Source of the DNA: Gibbula magus | Lineage: Eukaryota > Mollusca > Gastropoda > Trochida > Trochidae | Direction: 5' to 3' | NCBI GenBank assembly: GCA_936450465.1 | Contig: OW388293.1 | Coordinates: forward strand, 22,717,860-22,781,859 | Length of the DNA: 64,000 nt | Shown here: piece by piece, positions 58,301 through 63,484 of the stretch | Layout: each line of letters opens with the position of its first letter | Numbering within the stretch: position 1 is the first letter of the stretch | Notes under the pieces: generated by a model | The model's database searches: none | What the model was told of the DNA's origin: nothing | What the model saw: the letters and a program-made list of their open reading frames with translations, nothing else | Position numbers and translations under genes: made by a program

Positions 58301-59177
58301 GTCTAGACAGGGTGAGCCAATGAAAGAACATGTATTCAACCAATGAAATTAAGCAATAAGATGAATCATGAAGCTTAGGATTCTTAGGATTTGAACATAT
58401 TCCGAGTTTTGAAGCTGAATTTCTGTTTTGATGATGTCAGATTTGTGAACTTTGGGAAGGCCATAGAAGTTACTAGTTTAAAATGTAGTCAATTTCCTCC
58501 TTGTGATATTACTGCTATGTTTATTGATAAGTTTACCGAGTTGTGATATACCTTGCGTATTACCTTACTGAATTTTCTCCTTCTATAGCTAAATTCGCCG
58601 ACTAGTCCCCTTTTAAGAACGATCTTCCAATGCAGATAATATTGCTTCCAATTTCAGCTGCAGCTTTCCCCACCAGATGCTTTTATCTCTAACATAGTAT
58701 AGTACCTTCGTATGTTTGGAATAACTGGTAATAATATATCCCAACCAATCACATGTTTCTAAGTGCAAATAGATAAAACAAGATTAGACCATTCTGAGAA
58801 GCTACACTACACGTGGAACACTACATGTGGAGACATGTGATCTTGTGGATAGTTCACCAAGTGAGTGTCTGATAAGATAAGATTCGATTCTGGAACATAA
58901 ACAGAAAATTAATGAGATGGCATTAACCAAATGTGTTACTTATAAATATCTTAATTATCAATATCACAATTATCTTTACTCTGTCTGAACGATGGAGGTG
59001 AACAGGGTTCGAAAGTAAAGAGTTCCGAGCTTACCTGTGAGGGGGGATGTCCATCAGGAAAATAACAGACAAAGCTAGGAGGGCACCTGTCATGGACGGT
59101 ACACACAAAATGTATATTATCCATTTTTGATACCTTCCGAAATCCCAAATATGTTCAAGAATTTCGTCAAATTTCAT
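31375..59177 (-). CDS. SLC22-type organic ion transporter, copy B (exon 8 damaged)
   Basis: Minus-strand exons: 59035-59177, 55095-55317, 54712-54815, 54252-54406, 52034-52202, 42077-42292, 41301-41527, 40569-~40717, 38950-39101, 31375-31456. All but the eighth equal copy A exons in length and phase, apart from exon 3, where B has the intact 104 nt. The start is [17 protein letters not shown]; an in-frame stop lies just upstream. Motifs: glycosylated extracellular loop (exon 2), FGLLSDKFGRRP (exons 3-4), [11 protein letters not shown] (exon 6), DRAGRK (exon 7), [15 protein letters not shown] (exon 8), [20 protein letters not shown] (exon 9) and a short Ser/Lys-rich tail. Exon 8 matches copy A only from GKFGISG on: about 33 nt and the AG acceptor are replaced by unrelated sequence, and nearby AGs give the wrong phase. 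Introns 5 and 9 are swollen by transposons. It was a plasma-membrane carrier; now probably inactive. Confidence 0.85.
31636..31839 (+). pseudogene. Tc1 transposase, N-terminal part
   Basis: Starts MARLTLQECERAIGMIEMGA and contains the helix-turn-helix (FGCHSTTVTRLMQRYRHSG) and GRPRVITHQEDRY. It is cut at the tyrosine codon by the hAT element. The downstream part continues at 37039 with the LRNRFLTV-equivalent sequence. Confidence 0.85.
31832..31839 (+). repeat. hAT target-site duplication, left copy
   Basis: ATCGATAC, repeated exactly at 37039-37046. Removing the element and one copy restores the continuous Tc1 sequence, as judged against the intact stretch in the other Tc1 copy. Confidence 0.92.
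31982..35804 (+). CDS. hAT transposase with BED zinc finger (four exons, 670 aa)
   Basis: Exons 31982-32520, 33358-34134, 34506-34653 and 35256-35804 have GT..AG borders and matching phases, giving 2013 nt, or 670 residues plus stop, with no frameshift. Residues ~15-60 are a BED finger (CKVCKSQM, then HLRRHH). The RNase-H-like core has TTDGWTS across the first splice (first catalytic Asp), LVSDNAANM (second Asp), and CTRWNSAFDMVERYLEQQ. The C-terminus is the hAT dimerisation domain with SVPSERVFSTTGDILTAQRS, which holds the conserved Glu. The length matches autonomous ZBED-type hAT proteins. It binds the element ends and performs cut-and-paste transposition in the nucleus. A proline/glutamate-rich linker with a basic PPKKKKA stretch (possible nuclear signal) starts exon 4. 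The gene may still be active. Confidence 0.88.
32521..33357 (+). other. Intron 1 of the hAT transposase
   Basis: Very AT-rich intron, GTAAGT donor and TTTTTCAG acceptor, with no other feature. Confidence 0.7.
34884..35065. mobile_element. MITE with ~45-bp inverted repeats, inside a hAT intron
   Basis: GGGTCCCATAGAAATAAACA on the left is matched by TGTTTATTTCTATGGGACCC on the right; similarity continues outward to GTGATNAAAATGG and CCGTAGTTCC. The element is about 180 bp and lies in intron 3 of the hAT transposase, making a third nesting level. Confidence 0.8.
35229..35246. repeat. Poly-C tract
   Basis: A run of about 15 C, in the polypyrimidine tract just ahead of the acceptor of hAT transposase exon 4. 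Confidence 0.9.
35811..35905 (-). repeat. Inverted hAT 3'-coding scrap and internal copy of the hAT end
   Basis: Reading in reverse, the segment gives GAGGGGTGTAACGATACACC, almost the left end of the element, then ACCTTCAGAGAGGGTATC..., similar to the sequence coding PSERVFSTTGDILTAQ at 35691-35745, then ATATCGTGAGGTC as at the true right end. The stretch lies just after the transposase stop codon. It looks like a piece of a related hAT copy joined in reverse. Confidence 0.7.
35906..36960. other. 3' part of the hAT element, non-coding
   Basis: No coding sequence. Positions ~36095-36440 have two degenerate units of TTTCCGGAGNAGAACT, a wide-spread invertebrate repeat type. A 26-base unit (CATCTTCTGATGACTCTTGT...) is repeated at ~36588-36640. 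Confidence 0.5.
36950..37038. repeat. hAT subterminal repeats
   Basis: Several copies of TATCGCGATAC and TATCGTA-type palindromes are packed into the last ~80 bases of the hAT element. Such repeats are usual transposase binding sites near hAT ends. Confidence 0.65.
37039..37760 (+). pseudogene. Tc1 transposase, C-terminal part
   Basis: Continues the interrupted Tc1: LFSDESRFCLFKADERVRVY, ACCFQEVVPNGGGSVMVWGG, VIFQQDNARQFL, then a region matching SPDMSPIEHLWD in changed form (LPEMSQIEHLFET). Several frameshifts separate the blocks, so it is not functional. Confidence 0.8.
38110..38520 (-). pseudogene. Fragment of a second Tc1-like transposase family
   Basis: Minus strand frame reads FEAPRSIHASVNFGLGSVMV, WRCISNN, DILVPILERHF and LLMDDNARP, the GSVMVWGGIS...DNARPH part of a Tc1-type DDE domain. 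It differs from the CACGGGC-ended Tc1 family. No ends are visible. Confidence 0.65.
38521..38949 (-). other. Remainder of intron 9 of SLC22 copy B
   Basis: Non-coding. Positions ~38722-38785 match the SINE-like fragment in copy A's intron 9. Confidence 0.45.
39102..40568 (-). other. Intron 8 of SLC22 copy B, with a repeat element
   Basis: No gene. Positions ~39435-40315 are bounded by TAATACCCCCGAC and, at the other end, TATACCCCCGACC plus GGTCGGAGGTATAATAA. They include a ~167-bp tandem repeat (39770-40200) and a GGAC/GGAA-rich stretch (40207-40265). Confidence 0.55.
39770..40200. repeat. ~167-bp tandem repeat, three units
   Basis: TGAGATGAATAGTTTTT recurs at 39831, 39999 and 40165 (spacing 168 and 166). 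Each unit also carries CACCTCTCCTAGTGGT or its variant and CCAAATTTGAAA. The last unit runs into a (GGAC)n-rich stretch. Confidence 0.8.
40718..41300 (-). other. Intron 7 of SLC22 copy B with MITE
   Basis: Positions ~40910-41078 carry a MITE-like element with ends GTAGAACATGGATATAAC and GGCTATATCCTTGTTCTAC, related to 20186-20345 but in opposite orientation. The sequence next to exon 8 is not homologous to copy A. Confidence 0.5.
42368..43662 (+). mobile_element. mariner DNA transposon
   Basis: Both ends carry GGGGCGTTCAATAAGTGTTG in inverted orientation, with TA on each side (42366-42367, 43663-43664). The length, 1295 bp, is typical of mariner. It lies in intron 5 of SLC22 copy B. Confidence 0.95.
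42542..43598 (+). pseudogene. mariner transposase (D,D34D) with a one-base frameshift
   Basis: Starts MDSLKHEQRAVIKFLTKEGC with the paired helix-turn-helix domain, GRP linker, and WVPRNLT, the usual mariner WVPHEL site. The catalytic acids are visible: VTGDETWIHH, then LILHDNAPVH, then SPDLAPSDYFLF; 34 residues separate the last two Asp. The frame is open from 42542 to about 43243 and again from there to 43598. One extra A in the AAAA run at 43243-43246 explains the shift; without it the frame would read through LRKTIRQKRRG into MLTRGVLILHDN. About 350 residues, the normal mariner length. Otherwise well preserved, so a recently active family. Confidence 0.93.
43985..44634 (+). pseudogene. Penelope-like element reverse transcriptase, 5' fragment
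   Basis: Plus-strand blocks: ILRYDVVDLFTIVPIRETLH (the PLE pattern DVVSLFTNVPI), FEQHALT, ETPVYRKPTHSDQYIH, which match Penelope-like reverse transcriptases. Stops and shifts separate them and much of the RT domain is missing. The element is interrupted by the L1-type LINE and resumes at 50978. Confidence 0.75.
44635..44646 (+). repeat. LINE target-site duplication, left copy
   Basis: TCATTTCAACTT, repeated exactly at 50966-50977 on the other side of the LINE. Confidence 0.9.
44805..48584 (-). CDS. LINE ORF2: APE-type endonuclease and reverse transcriptase, 1259 aa
   Basis: Residues ~1-235 form an APE-type endonuclease: SMNCRGI, CLQDVHF (Asp where many L1 proteins have Glu), LCGDWNLVLDP, RLDFFLIS and TDHALLELSI. 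Residues ~480-760 are the reverse transcriptase: RPGPDGFTTEFV, NWRPISLLNVSYKL, SVDFEKAFDSIDW, GCRQGDPISPYLF and LFADDISLMLDG (catalytic ADD). The C-terminal part has a Cys/His block (MCLFCKDGICDIDHLFWEC) as in L1 and Tx1 elements. It nicks target DNA and primes reverse transcription of the element RNA there. The start ATG follows closely on an in-frame stop region; the length is usual for this group. The frame is uninterrupted. The remnant at 13.7-15.6 kb is from the same family. Confidence 0.95.
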   Translation of the reverse strand: MTDLSVISMNCRGISDIKKRRQVFHFLKQKKASIYCLQDVHFTKDKEQLIKQQWGYSECYFSSFQSNARGTAILFNNNFEFKVIKEYSDENGNFNAVDVEIENCTYFLLNIYGPNIDSPEFYDKLSDIIEESEGEYLILCGDWNLVLDPLIDQFNYKHINNPNARNRVLELQHVFDLKDVWRERNLDERRYTWRQPTPLKQSRLDFFLISHNLLSSITSTSINPGFKTDHALLELSIKINEVKRGKGFWKFNNSLLYDKDYVALVKKTITETLSQYRVTENEDVFSISDQLLWETILMMIRGKSILFGSTEKKKMENAETKLYTTLNRLTVELDKSQNISEKEDILNDIKAVNSELEEISTIRAKGSFIRSKAKWVENGEKPTKFFLKLESRNFLNKAITELEDKDGDLITSTSDILKETVKFYKSLYSSRDCRQIDLDELLPEQVSKKLDDNDSARIEGVLTYDEVLAALKNMKNDKRPGPDGFTTEFVKFFWRDLNKYLLKSLNYAYKTGSLSITQTQGVITCIPKENKSKRFLKNWRPISLLNVSYKLASAGIARRLKSVLLTIISEEQKGFLPGRYIGEVTRQIYDVMEHTETYQTPGLLMSVDFEKAFDSIDWKFIQNALKFYNFGPSFRKWVDILYHNSESCVLINGFPSSFFKLSRGCRQGDPISPYLFILCTEILTILLKANKEVKGIKIGNIEHLLALFADDISLMLDGSEKCLYEVLSTLTFFERFSGLKVNVEKTKLIWIGSKKRSRLKLCEDWNLEWVHSFKLLGIKFHIDLENMIEENYMDKFKDMENQMKIWKCRILTPLGRNTVLKSLLLPKITHVCTSIPSPSDNVLQAFQSKCFDFIWKGKPDKVKRDIIVGSIPNGGIKVPQIKHYMAAQKIAWLKRFYNTANKTTYFVFNNEILPTNILEMDSSYIKELVVPKVTNMFWKDTLLAWIMYLSKCKSIKRDIYSQFIWYNDNIKINKESVFYKKMYSAGVKFVSDLVNDKGILLSYEQFINIYKVKCDPVTFLGLKNAVKEYMNTFENEEGHIPEIPIMPYNHRQLRADLKGSKHYYDILLDNSFKKLKYHQKWEEILNETYSDSEWRTINEMPFRCTECTELRWFQYRLIHRILPVYSYLYKIKYIDSPMCLFCKDGICDIDHLFWECSHINSLWKDIQQWINSNAHLKIIFTKKTILLGYLAKNNDPLNVIILVTKKLILNCHNKNSNLTMDRIQRELSHYYDITKAIAYSSCQHDKFVKFWSSCHHLFT
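48585..49987 (-). repeat. LINE inter-ORF segment with a ~63-bp minisatellite
   Basis: Between ORF1 and ORF2. GTCTGAT of the unit CATATTCAGTCTGATTTG recurs at 49591, 49654, 49717, 49771 and 49834, a spacing of 63, 63, 54 and 63. The units also share TTGTACACAGTGTCATATTC. The rest is AT-rich and shows no gene. Confidence 0.8.
49988..50782 (-). CDS. LINE ORF1: coiled-coil RNA-binding protein, 264 aa
   Basis: Residues ~25-110 have heptad-like spacing and high Glu/Lys/Gln (IKRVTSKVNDIDNLVSQQQ), consistent with a coiled coil. Residues ~115-260 resemble the RRM-like and C-terminal domains of L1 ORF1 proteins (NLLFYGIPE, then FKTVHRLPRK, PIIATFVYKPDRE, and the basic TDLPFKLKKQRAILNRKA). Such proteins form trimers, bind the element RNA and act as chaperones. 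A second possible start, MTSKSNVAT, lies 10 residues further in. The frame is open. Confidence 0.85.
   Translation of the reverse strand: MTILCNNFAVMTSKSNVATRSSTNLEELLSDVESRITTKVGHLLKETQSGIENSVSSVKDEIKRVTSKVNDIDNLVSQQQDEINDLRTDVTQLKQKLSDQATHFENTLLMKEVHDRRPNLLFYGIPEQPMENTEQRLRQFLVDDLRFTQERADEIFFKTVHRLPRKPFPNDPTPDAPNPIIATFVYKPDRELVLTNGKFLKDRKGKSIRTDLPFKLKKQRAILNRKAFDLRREGVYARVRVAGVDVFLETKDAKEPKAGWQRYT
50978..51450 (+). pseudogene. Penelope-like element, 3' fragment with GIY-YIG-type region
   Basis: Resumes after the LINE. VYSISCNCGDI...ASRPLNI and RQQIRHVGAH recall the VYxIxCxxC...YIGET..R GIY-YIG endonuclease region and following part of Penelope-like elements, but the YIG itself has decayed and frames change. 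A pyrimidine-rich tail extends to about 51600. Confidence 0.65.
51451..52033 (-). other. Remainder of intron 5 of SLC22 copy B
   Basis: Non-coding. A C/T-rich stretch to ~51600 is probably the end of the Penelope-like element; nothing else is seen. Confidence 0.45.
52203..54251 (-). other. Intron 4 of SLC22 copy B
   Basis: Non-coding. A degenerate direct repeat of about 217 bp (GCTAATATAAC at ~52594 and ~52813) can be seen. No gene. Confidence 0.45.
56470..56520. promoter_or_regulatory. Cluster of TGACGTCA (CRE-like) motifs
   Basis: TGACGTCA at 56470 and 56501, AACGTCA at 56487 and TGACGTA at 56514, all within about 50 bases in intron 1 of SLC22 copy B. Palindromic TGACGTCA binds CREB/ATF-type factors in animals; any role here is conjecture. 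Confidence 0.35.
56851..56995. repeat. Foldback element in intron 1 of copy B
   Basis: The arms share GAATTATCTGTCCC / GGGACAGATAATCC and flanking sequence over about 70 bases with mismatches. The centre CTCCTCGCTAAAGCTCGGAG is GCTCGG-rich as in the others. Confidence 0.7.
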
Positions 59178-59511
59178 TTCGGCGTCTCCGAGAAGATTGT
59201 CCAAATGTCTGTCAATGTGATCTGTTCACAAGTGACAGCATTTGAATAAGGTTATAGTTGCAAGGTGAGTCCCCTCTATCGTACACAATGTATCAGTTGT
59301 TGCTTAAATAATTTAGATATGTGCATGTATAATGTTAATCTCCATGTGAATGCAAATAACCCATCGGTCAAATATGTTACATATACATGCATGTTATCTT
59401 CAGTACATATATGCAGTAGTTGTATGCAATATAAACAAAACTTTCTGTAGATGCGTGCTTATGTGTATTTTATGTCTAACAAGTGATATCCCTATCAATA
59501 CAAATGTGCAC
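59178..59511. other. 5' flank of SLC22 copy B and the spacer of an inverted duplication
   Basis: Positions 59178-59277 reappear inverted at ~59875-59975, so copy B's exon 1 and the inverted exon 1 face away from a common centre. No promoter motif is clear. Confidence 0.5.
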
Positions 59512-59515
59512 TTAA

Positions 59516-59841
59516 AGGGGCAGTAGCACGTTTTTCGCAAATTTTATTTTTTCAAATTTCTCATTTATAATGATAGTTTATGTCATTTATATTTACTTTA
59601 GAGAGTAAAACATCTTATTACACAAACCAATTAGCCATAGTGGTAATAATGGTGTTGCTTATAAAGCAAAAAGTGCATGGCGGCCATTTTATTGTGAACA
59701 CAATTTAATCATTTTGCATTACAAAAACGATCCCCATGTACACTCATTTTCAATTTGATTTTCCGGAGAGAGAATGGTGTTTTACTATTGGTGATATTAT
59801 TTTTCAAATCAATTCATTGACTTATTTGAGCGACTGCCCCT
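59516..59841. mobile_element. 326-bp MITE at a TTAA target site
   Basis: The ends are AGGGGCAGTNGC inverted repeats, each flanked by TTAA (59512-59515, 59842-59845). The homologous place in copy A's upstream flank has a single TTAA without insert, in the same neighbouring sequence (CAAATGTGNAC / TGNCTAAA), so the insertion can be read directly. TTAA duplication suggests a piggyBac-type transposase. Confidence 0.9.
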
Positions 59842-59988
59842 TTAATGGCTAAAATGGGTGTATGGGGTGTAATGTATCTGCCTGCGATAGAGGGGACTCA
59901 CCTTGCAACTATAACCTTATTCAAATGCTGTCACTTGTGAACAGATCACATTGACAGACACTTTGAAAATCTTCTCAGAGAAGCCTAA

Positions 59989-60134
59989 ATGAAGTTTGAT
60001 GAAATTCTTGAAAATATTGCTGATTTCGGAAAGTATCAAAAAGGATAATATACGTACGTGATGTGTGTACCGTCCATGACTGGTGCCCTCCTGTCTTTGT
60101 CGGTTGTCTTCCTTGTGGACAACCCCCCTCATAG
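59989..60134 (+). pseudogene. Third SLC22 exon 1, inverted and broken
   Basis: Plus strand starts ATGAAGTTTGATGAAATTCT like the other two exon 1 sequences and ends before GTAATG. One T is lost after CAAAAA and four bases (ACGT) are added shortly after. A stop (TAA) follows KYQKG, and no downstream exon on this strand is found. An orphan first exon. Confidence 0.8.
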
Positions 60135-61274
60135 GTAATGTTAAAACACTGAACTTTTTGGAACTCTTTTCACCTCTTTCAGAAACATAAACAATAGATA
60201 CAAAGTGGCATAAATACACTTATAATCACTTCTACAACTCCCTCAATCAATCCTTTATCCCTGTATCTCCAGTTATGTTAAAAAAAACTAACTTAATCCC
60301 TACCATCTTAATACAATGTCAAGATATGTGAACAAATGTACGTTAATGAAACAGTCCCTTGGTTGTAGGACAATCATCAATCTTTTATTCAGAACTCTAT
60401 TCTACACCCAAGCTCAAAGCAAAATAATCCAATCCACATGTGATAAACACGACTGAAATAGAAATACATTATGTCTTCGGAAGCCAACTAAACTAAATTA
60501 AAAGTCAAAACACTATCTGTTCACATTTCTGTGAAACAACGTTTTAAAGGTCCATCCATCGAGTTGTTGGGGGTCACATATTCCAAACATTATAAATGGT
60601 GTTACTTTACCGAGAAGTACCGACTGTTACCGAAAACTACCATTTTCATGATAGTCAAGTTATTATATTGACGATATAAAAGTTGGTTTTTTTCTAATTG
60701 AAAACCGGACAATGCATCGCGAGTGGCGCGCGCCAATGAGTGAAACATAATTTTGGAATCTTATTTAAAACAGACAAAATAACAAATTTGGGTTCATAAT
60801 GTTGAATAGGCCATATAACTACTGTGCATGTAAATGAAACGTGCAGTTTCGGTTTCTGCACATGCAAAATTATATTACTTGATTTTAATTGGAAACTAGT
60901 AATTATGATATATTAGGCATTGCGGAAGAATATGCAAGCTGAGTGAATTTTTATGTATTGTAAACAGCATATGGTGAGTTGGAGCGTATTAACTAGACGA
61001 GATAAAAGAGTCAAAGAGGGCTTTTTTGTTTTGTTTTATGACCTCCTACAGCCACGTCAACAAATTTAGGTCCAAAAAGGTTATTTAATGTCGACACCAT
61101 CTAATAATTTAATTTAATTTTCAAGTTAAATGTCAAACATTCTAACTAAAAACCATGTTGACAAAGCGATTTCAAAACCCCAAGAGTACTTGAACAAACA
61201 TAAACATGCGTAATCATATCCGGGTTCATATTTTTCATACGATGCCCTAGGGCAAAATATCATAACAGAATATT

Positions 61275-61405
61275 ATATTCGTGTCTATGTTATACTATAT
61301 TTACGACACTCATGCCTGAATATCGGTATATCCCTCGCTCTCGCTCGGAAAATACTAATATTCAGGCACTCGTGTCATAAACATAGTATGACATAGACAC
61401 TCATT
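61275..61405. repeat. Foldback element, inverted copy of 27213-27353
   Basis: Same arms (GTCTATGTTATACTATATTT and ATAGTATGACATAGAC). The centre is CCCTCGCTCTCGCTCGG, a tandem of CTCG not seen in the copy at 27.2 kb. Confidence 0.75.
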
Positions 61406-61710
61406 CAATATCCTCTCTATATACTCTGATGTATGTAAATATGCAAACAACGGTAAAAGCTCAAATACACTACTTTCTTAAATCTCTGTGCATCTCGCAT
61501 TCTAGAATTGAATAGCGTTACAGTGAATGTTAAAGGAAATCTGACATGTGCACTTTTTAACAAGGTCAAGATAATTGTCCCCCGCCGAAGATTTTTGGAC
61601 AACCTTGCATTGCGATATGTACAAAGTGTTTTTGCTGTTTCTATACCTCTGAGATGTGCTCTTCACGAATCTGAATGATGCCACTCTGTCATCATTGGAC
61701 AATCCGCACA

Positions 61711-62150
61711 ATATGCAAATTAAGGCAGCCATTACTGAAAATATTGTTTTCGTCAATATCTCAGTAACTATGTATGATATCAACTTAATTTTGGTGTCTA
61801 TCCCCATGTTTAGGGGGGTTATGAATCAGATTAAGCCTTTTCAGTAAAGAACACAACAATATTTTATGCTAAATATGCAACTTAAGGCCGCCATTACTGA
61901 AAATCTCGATTTCGTCAATATCTCAGTAACTATGCATGATGTCAACTTAATGTTGGTGTCTATCCCCATGTTTAGAGGGGTAATGAATCAGATTAAGCTT
62001 TTTTATTAAAAATCACAACAATAATTTATGCTGAATATGCAAATTAAGGCCGCCATTACTGAAAATCTTGATTTCGTCAATATCTCAGTAACTATGTATG
62101 ATATCAACTTAATGTTGGTGTCTATCCCCATGTTTAGGGGGGTAATGATA
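61711..62150 (+). repeat. 162-bp tandem repeat, ~2.7 units
   Basis: ATATGCAA begins units at 61711, 61873 and 62035 (exact spacing 162). Each has GCCATTACTGAAAATNT, GTCAATATCTCAGTAACTAT and GTTGGTGTCTATCCCCATGT. The third unit ends where the LINE remnant begins. Confidence 0.9.
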
Positions 62151-62157
62151 TCTTAAT

Positions 62158-63471
62158 TCGCAAGGTAAATTTTGCGCATTATTTATTGATTTCTCTAAAG
62201 CTTTTGATTCGGTGCAAAGACATTAGCTTTGGGATTTATTTAAAACGGGCGGGTTAAGCAGTAAAATTACAATATTACTAACAAGCATTTATGAGAATGT
62301 GAAAGCTTCTGTAAGGAATAGAAATGAAATATCAGAATCGTTTAATGTGCAAGTTGGTTTTAGACAAGGCAGTATACTTAGTCCATTTCTATTCTCCTTC
62401 TTTATCAATGAATTAGCCATGCAAATAGAAAACAACTGCAGAAATGGAATCCAGTTACACCCAGATCTGCTTCAAATCTTTCTTTTATTATTTTCAGATG
62501 ACATTGTTCTAATCTCTGGTACTGTTGTAGGTCTCCAGGAGCAAATTTCTGAACTAGAAAGTTATTGTGAACAATATAAACTAAATGTAAATATGGACAA
62601 AACAAAAGTAATTACATTCAAGAAAGGAAATAAATTGTCTCAACATGAAAAATGGCATTTTAAAGGCAATATGATAGAATCAACCACCTCGTATAAGTGC
62701 CTGGGTGTGTATTTTACTAATCATCTTTCTTGGACAACCCATGCTAGGTATGCATCAATCCAGGCACAAAAAGTGTTGATAGGGATTTTAAAAAAATTAA
62801 AAGTACTTGGTGAGTTAAATTTAGCATCCTTTTTTAGAATATTTGATGTTAAAATTAATCCAATTCTATTATACGGGGCTGAAATTTGGGGATTTCAATA
62901 TTTCGAACAAATAGAACGAGTGCATTTATTATCATGTAAGAAGTTTCTTGGGGTTAAAATGAACACACCAAATGTTATGATATATGGAGAATGTGGGTGG
63001 GTTCCGCTAATCATACATTCTCAGGTTAAAGTACTCAAATACTGGCTAAGACTTTTAAGTATGCCTTCTTATCGCTTACCCAAAAAATGTTATGAAATGA
63101 TGATTTTATATGACCAAAATGGGCAAAAAAATTGGGTAACGGACTTTAAAAATGTTCTATTTACAACAAGTTTTAATCACATGTGGTATGAGCAGAACGT
63201 TAACTTTCCTACAATCTTTATAAGTTCAATAACGCAAAGACTAAAAGATATATACCAACAAAACTGGCTTAACAAACTTTCCCTTTCCACTAAATGTGAT
63301 TACTATTCAACTCTTAAACCATTCATTTATACCGAGCTTTATCTATCATGTGTTACTATAAAGAAATTTAGAGTAAGTTTATCTCGTTTCCGATGCTCAT
63401 CACATGATTTGTGGATTGAAAAAGGCAGATATTTTAAAATAAAAAGAGAAGAGAGATTATGTAAATCATGA
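62158..63471 (+). pseudogene. Non-LTR retrotransposon reverse transcriptase, 5'-truncated
   Basis: The frame includes CALFIDFSKAFDSVQRH, a TAG stop at 62224-62226, then a long open stretch with VGFRQGSILSPFLFSFFINE, LLFSDDIVLIS (FSDD in place of the usual YADD/FADD), KLNVNMDKTKVITFKKG, LGVYFTNHLSW and LYGAEIWGF. This is the reverse transcriptase from its middle to the end of a LINE of a different group from the L1-type element; the clade is not certain. The 5' half is missing, and the endonuclease with it. A stretch of 390 residues from 62299 is intact. Confidence 0.85.
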
Positions 63472-63484
63472 TTATGTATTTTGG

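Larger units (their letters stand above)
55318..59034 (-). other. Intron 1 of SLC22 copy B
   Basis: 3.7 kb, non-coding. It has a TGACGTCA cluster (56470-56520), a foldback element (56851-56995) and a TA-rich microsatellite (57655-57690). Its sequence is largely unlike intron 1 of copy A. Confidence 0.5.
59455..61570 (+). repeat. Inverted segmental copy of the SLC22 5' region
   Basis: Reverse complement of ~27050-28450 (intron 1, exon 1 and upstream flank of copy A), with the MITE added. Shared landmarks are the foldback element (61275-61405), the GCATAAATACACTTATAA block (~60205) and TGACATGTGCACTTTTTAAC (~61545). Confidence 0.85.

Noticed and set aside
59917..60219. Minus-strand open frame of 100 codons as a gene
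   Set aside because: It is the antisense of the inverted SLC22 exon 1. The same shadow appears at 28021-28317.
61711..62150. CRISPR-like array
   Set aside because: The 162-bp units are contiguous tandem repeats without spacers, and the genome is eukaryotic.
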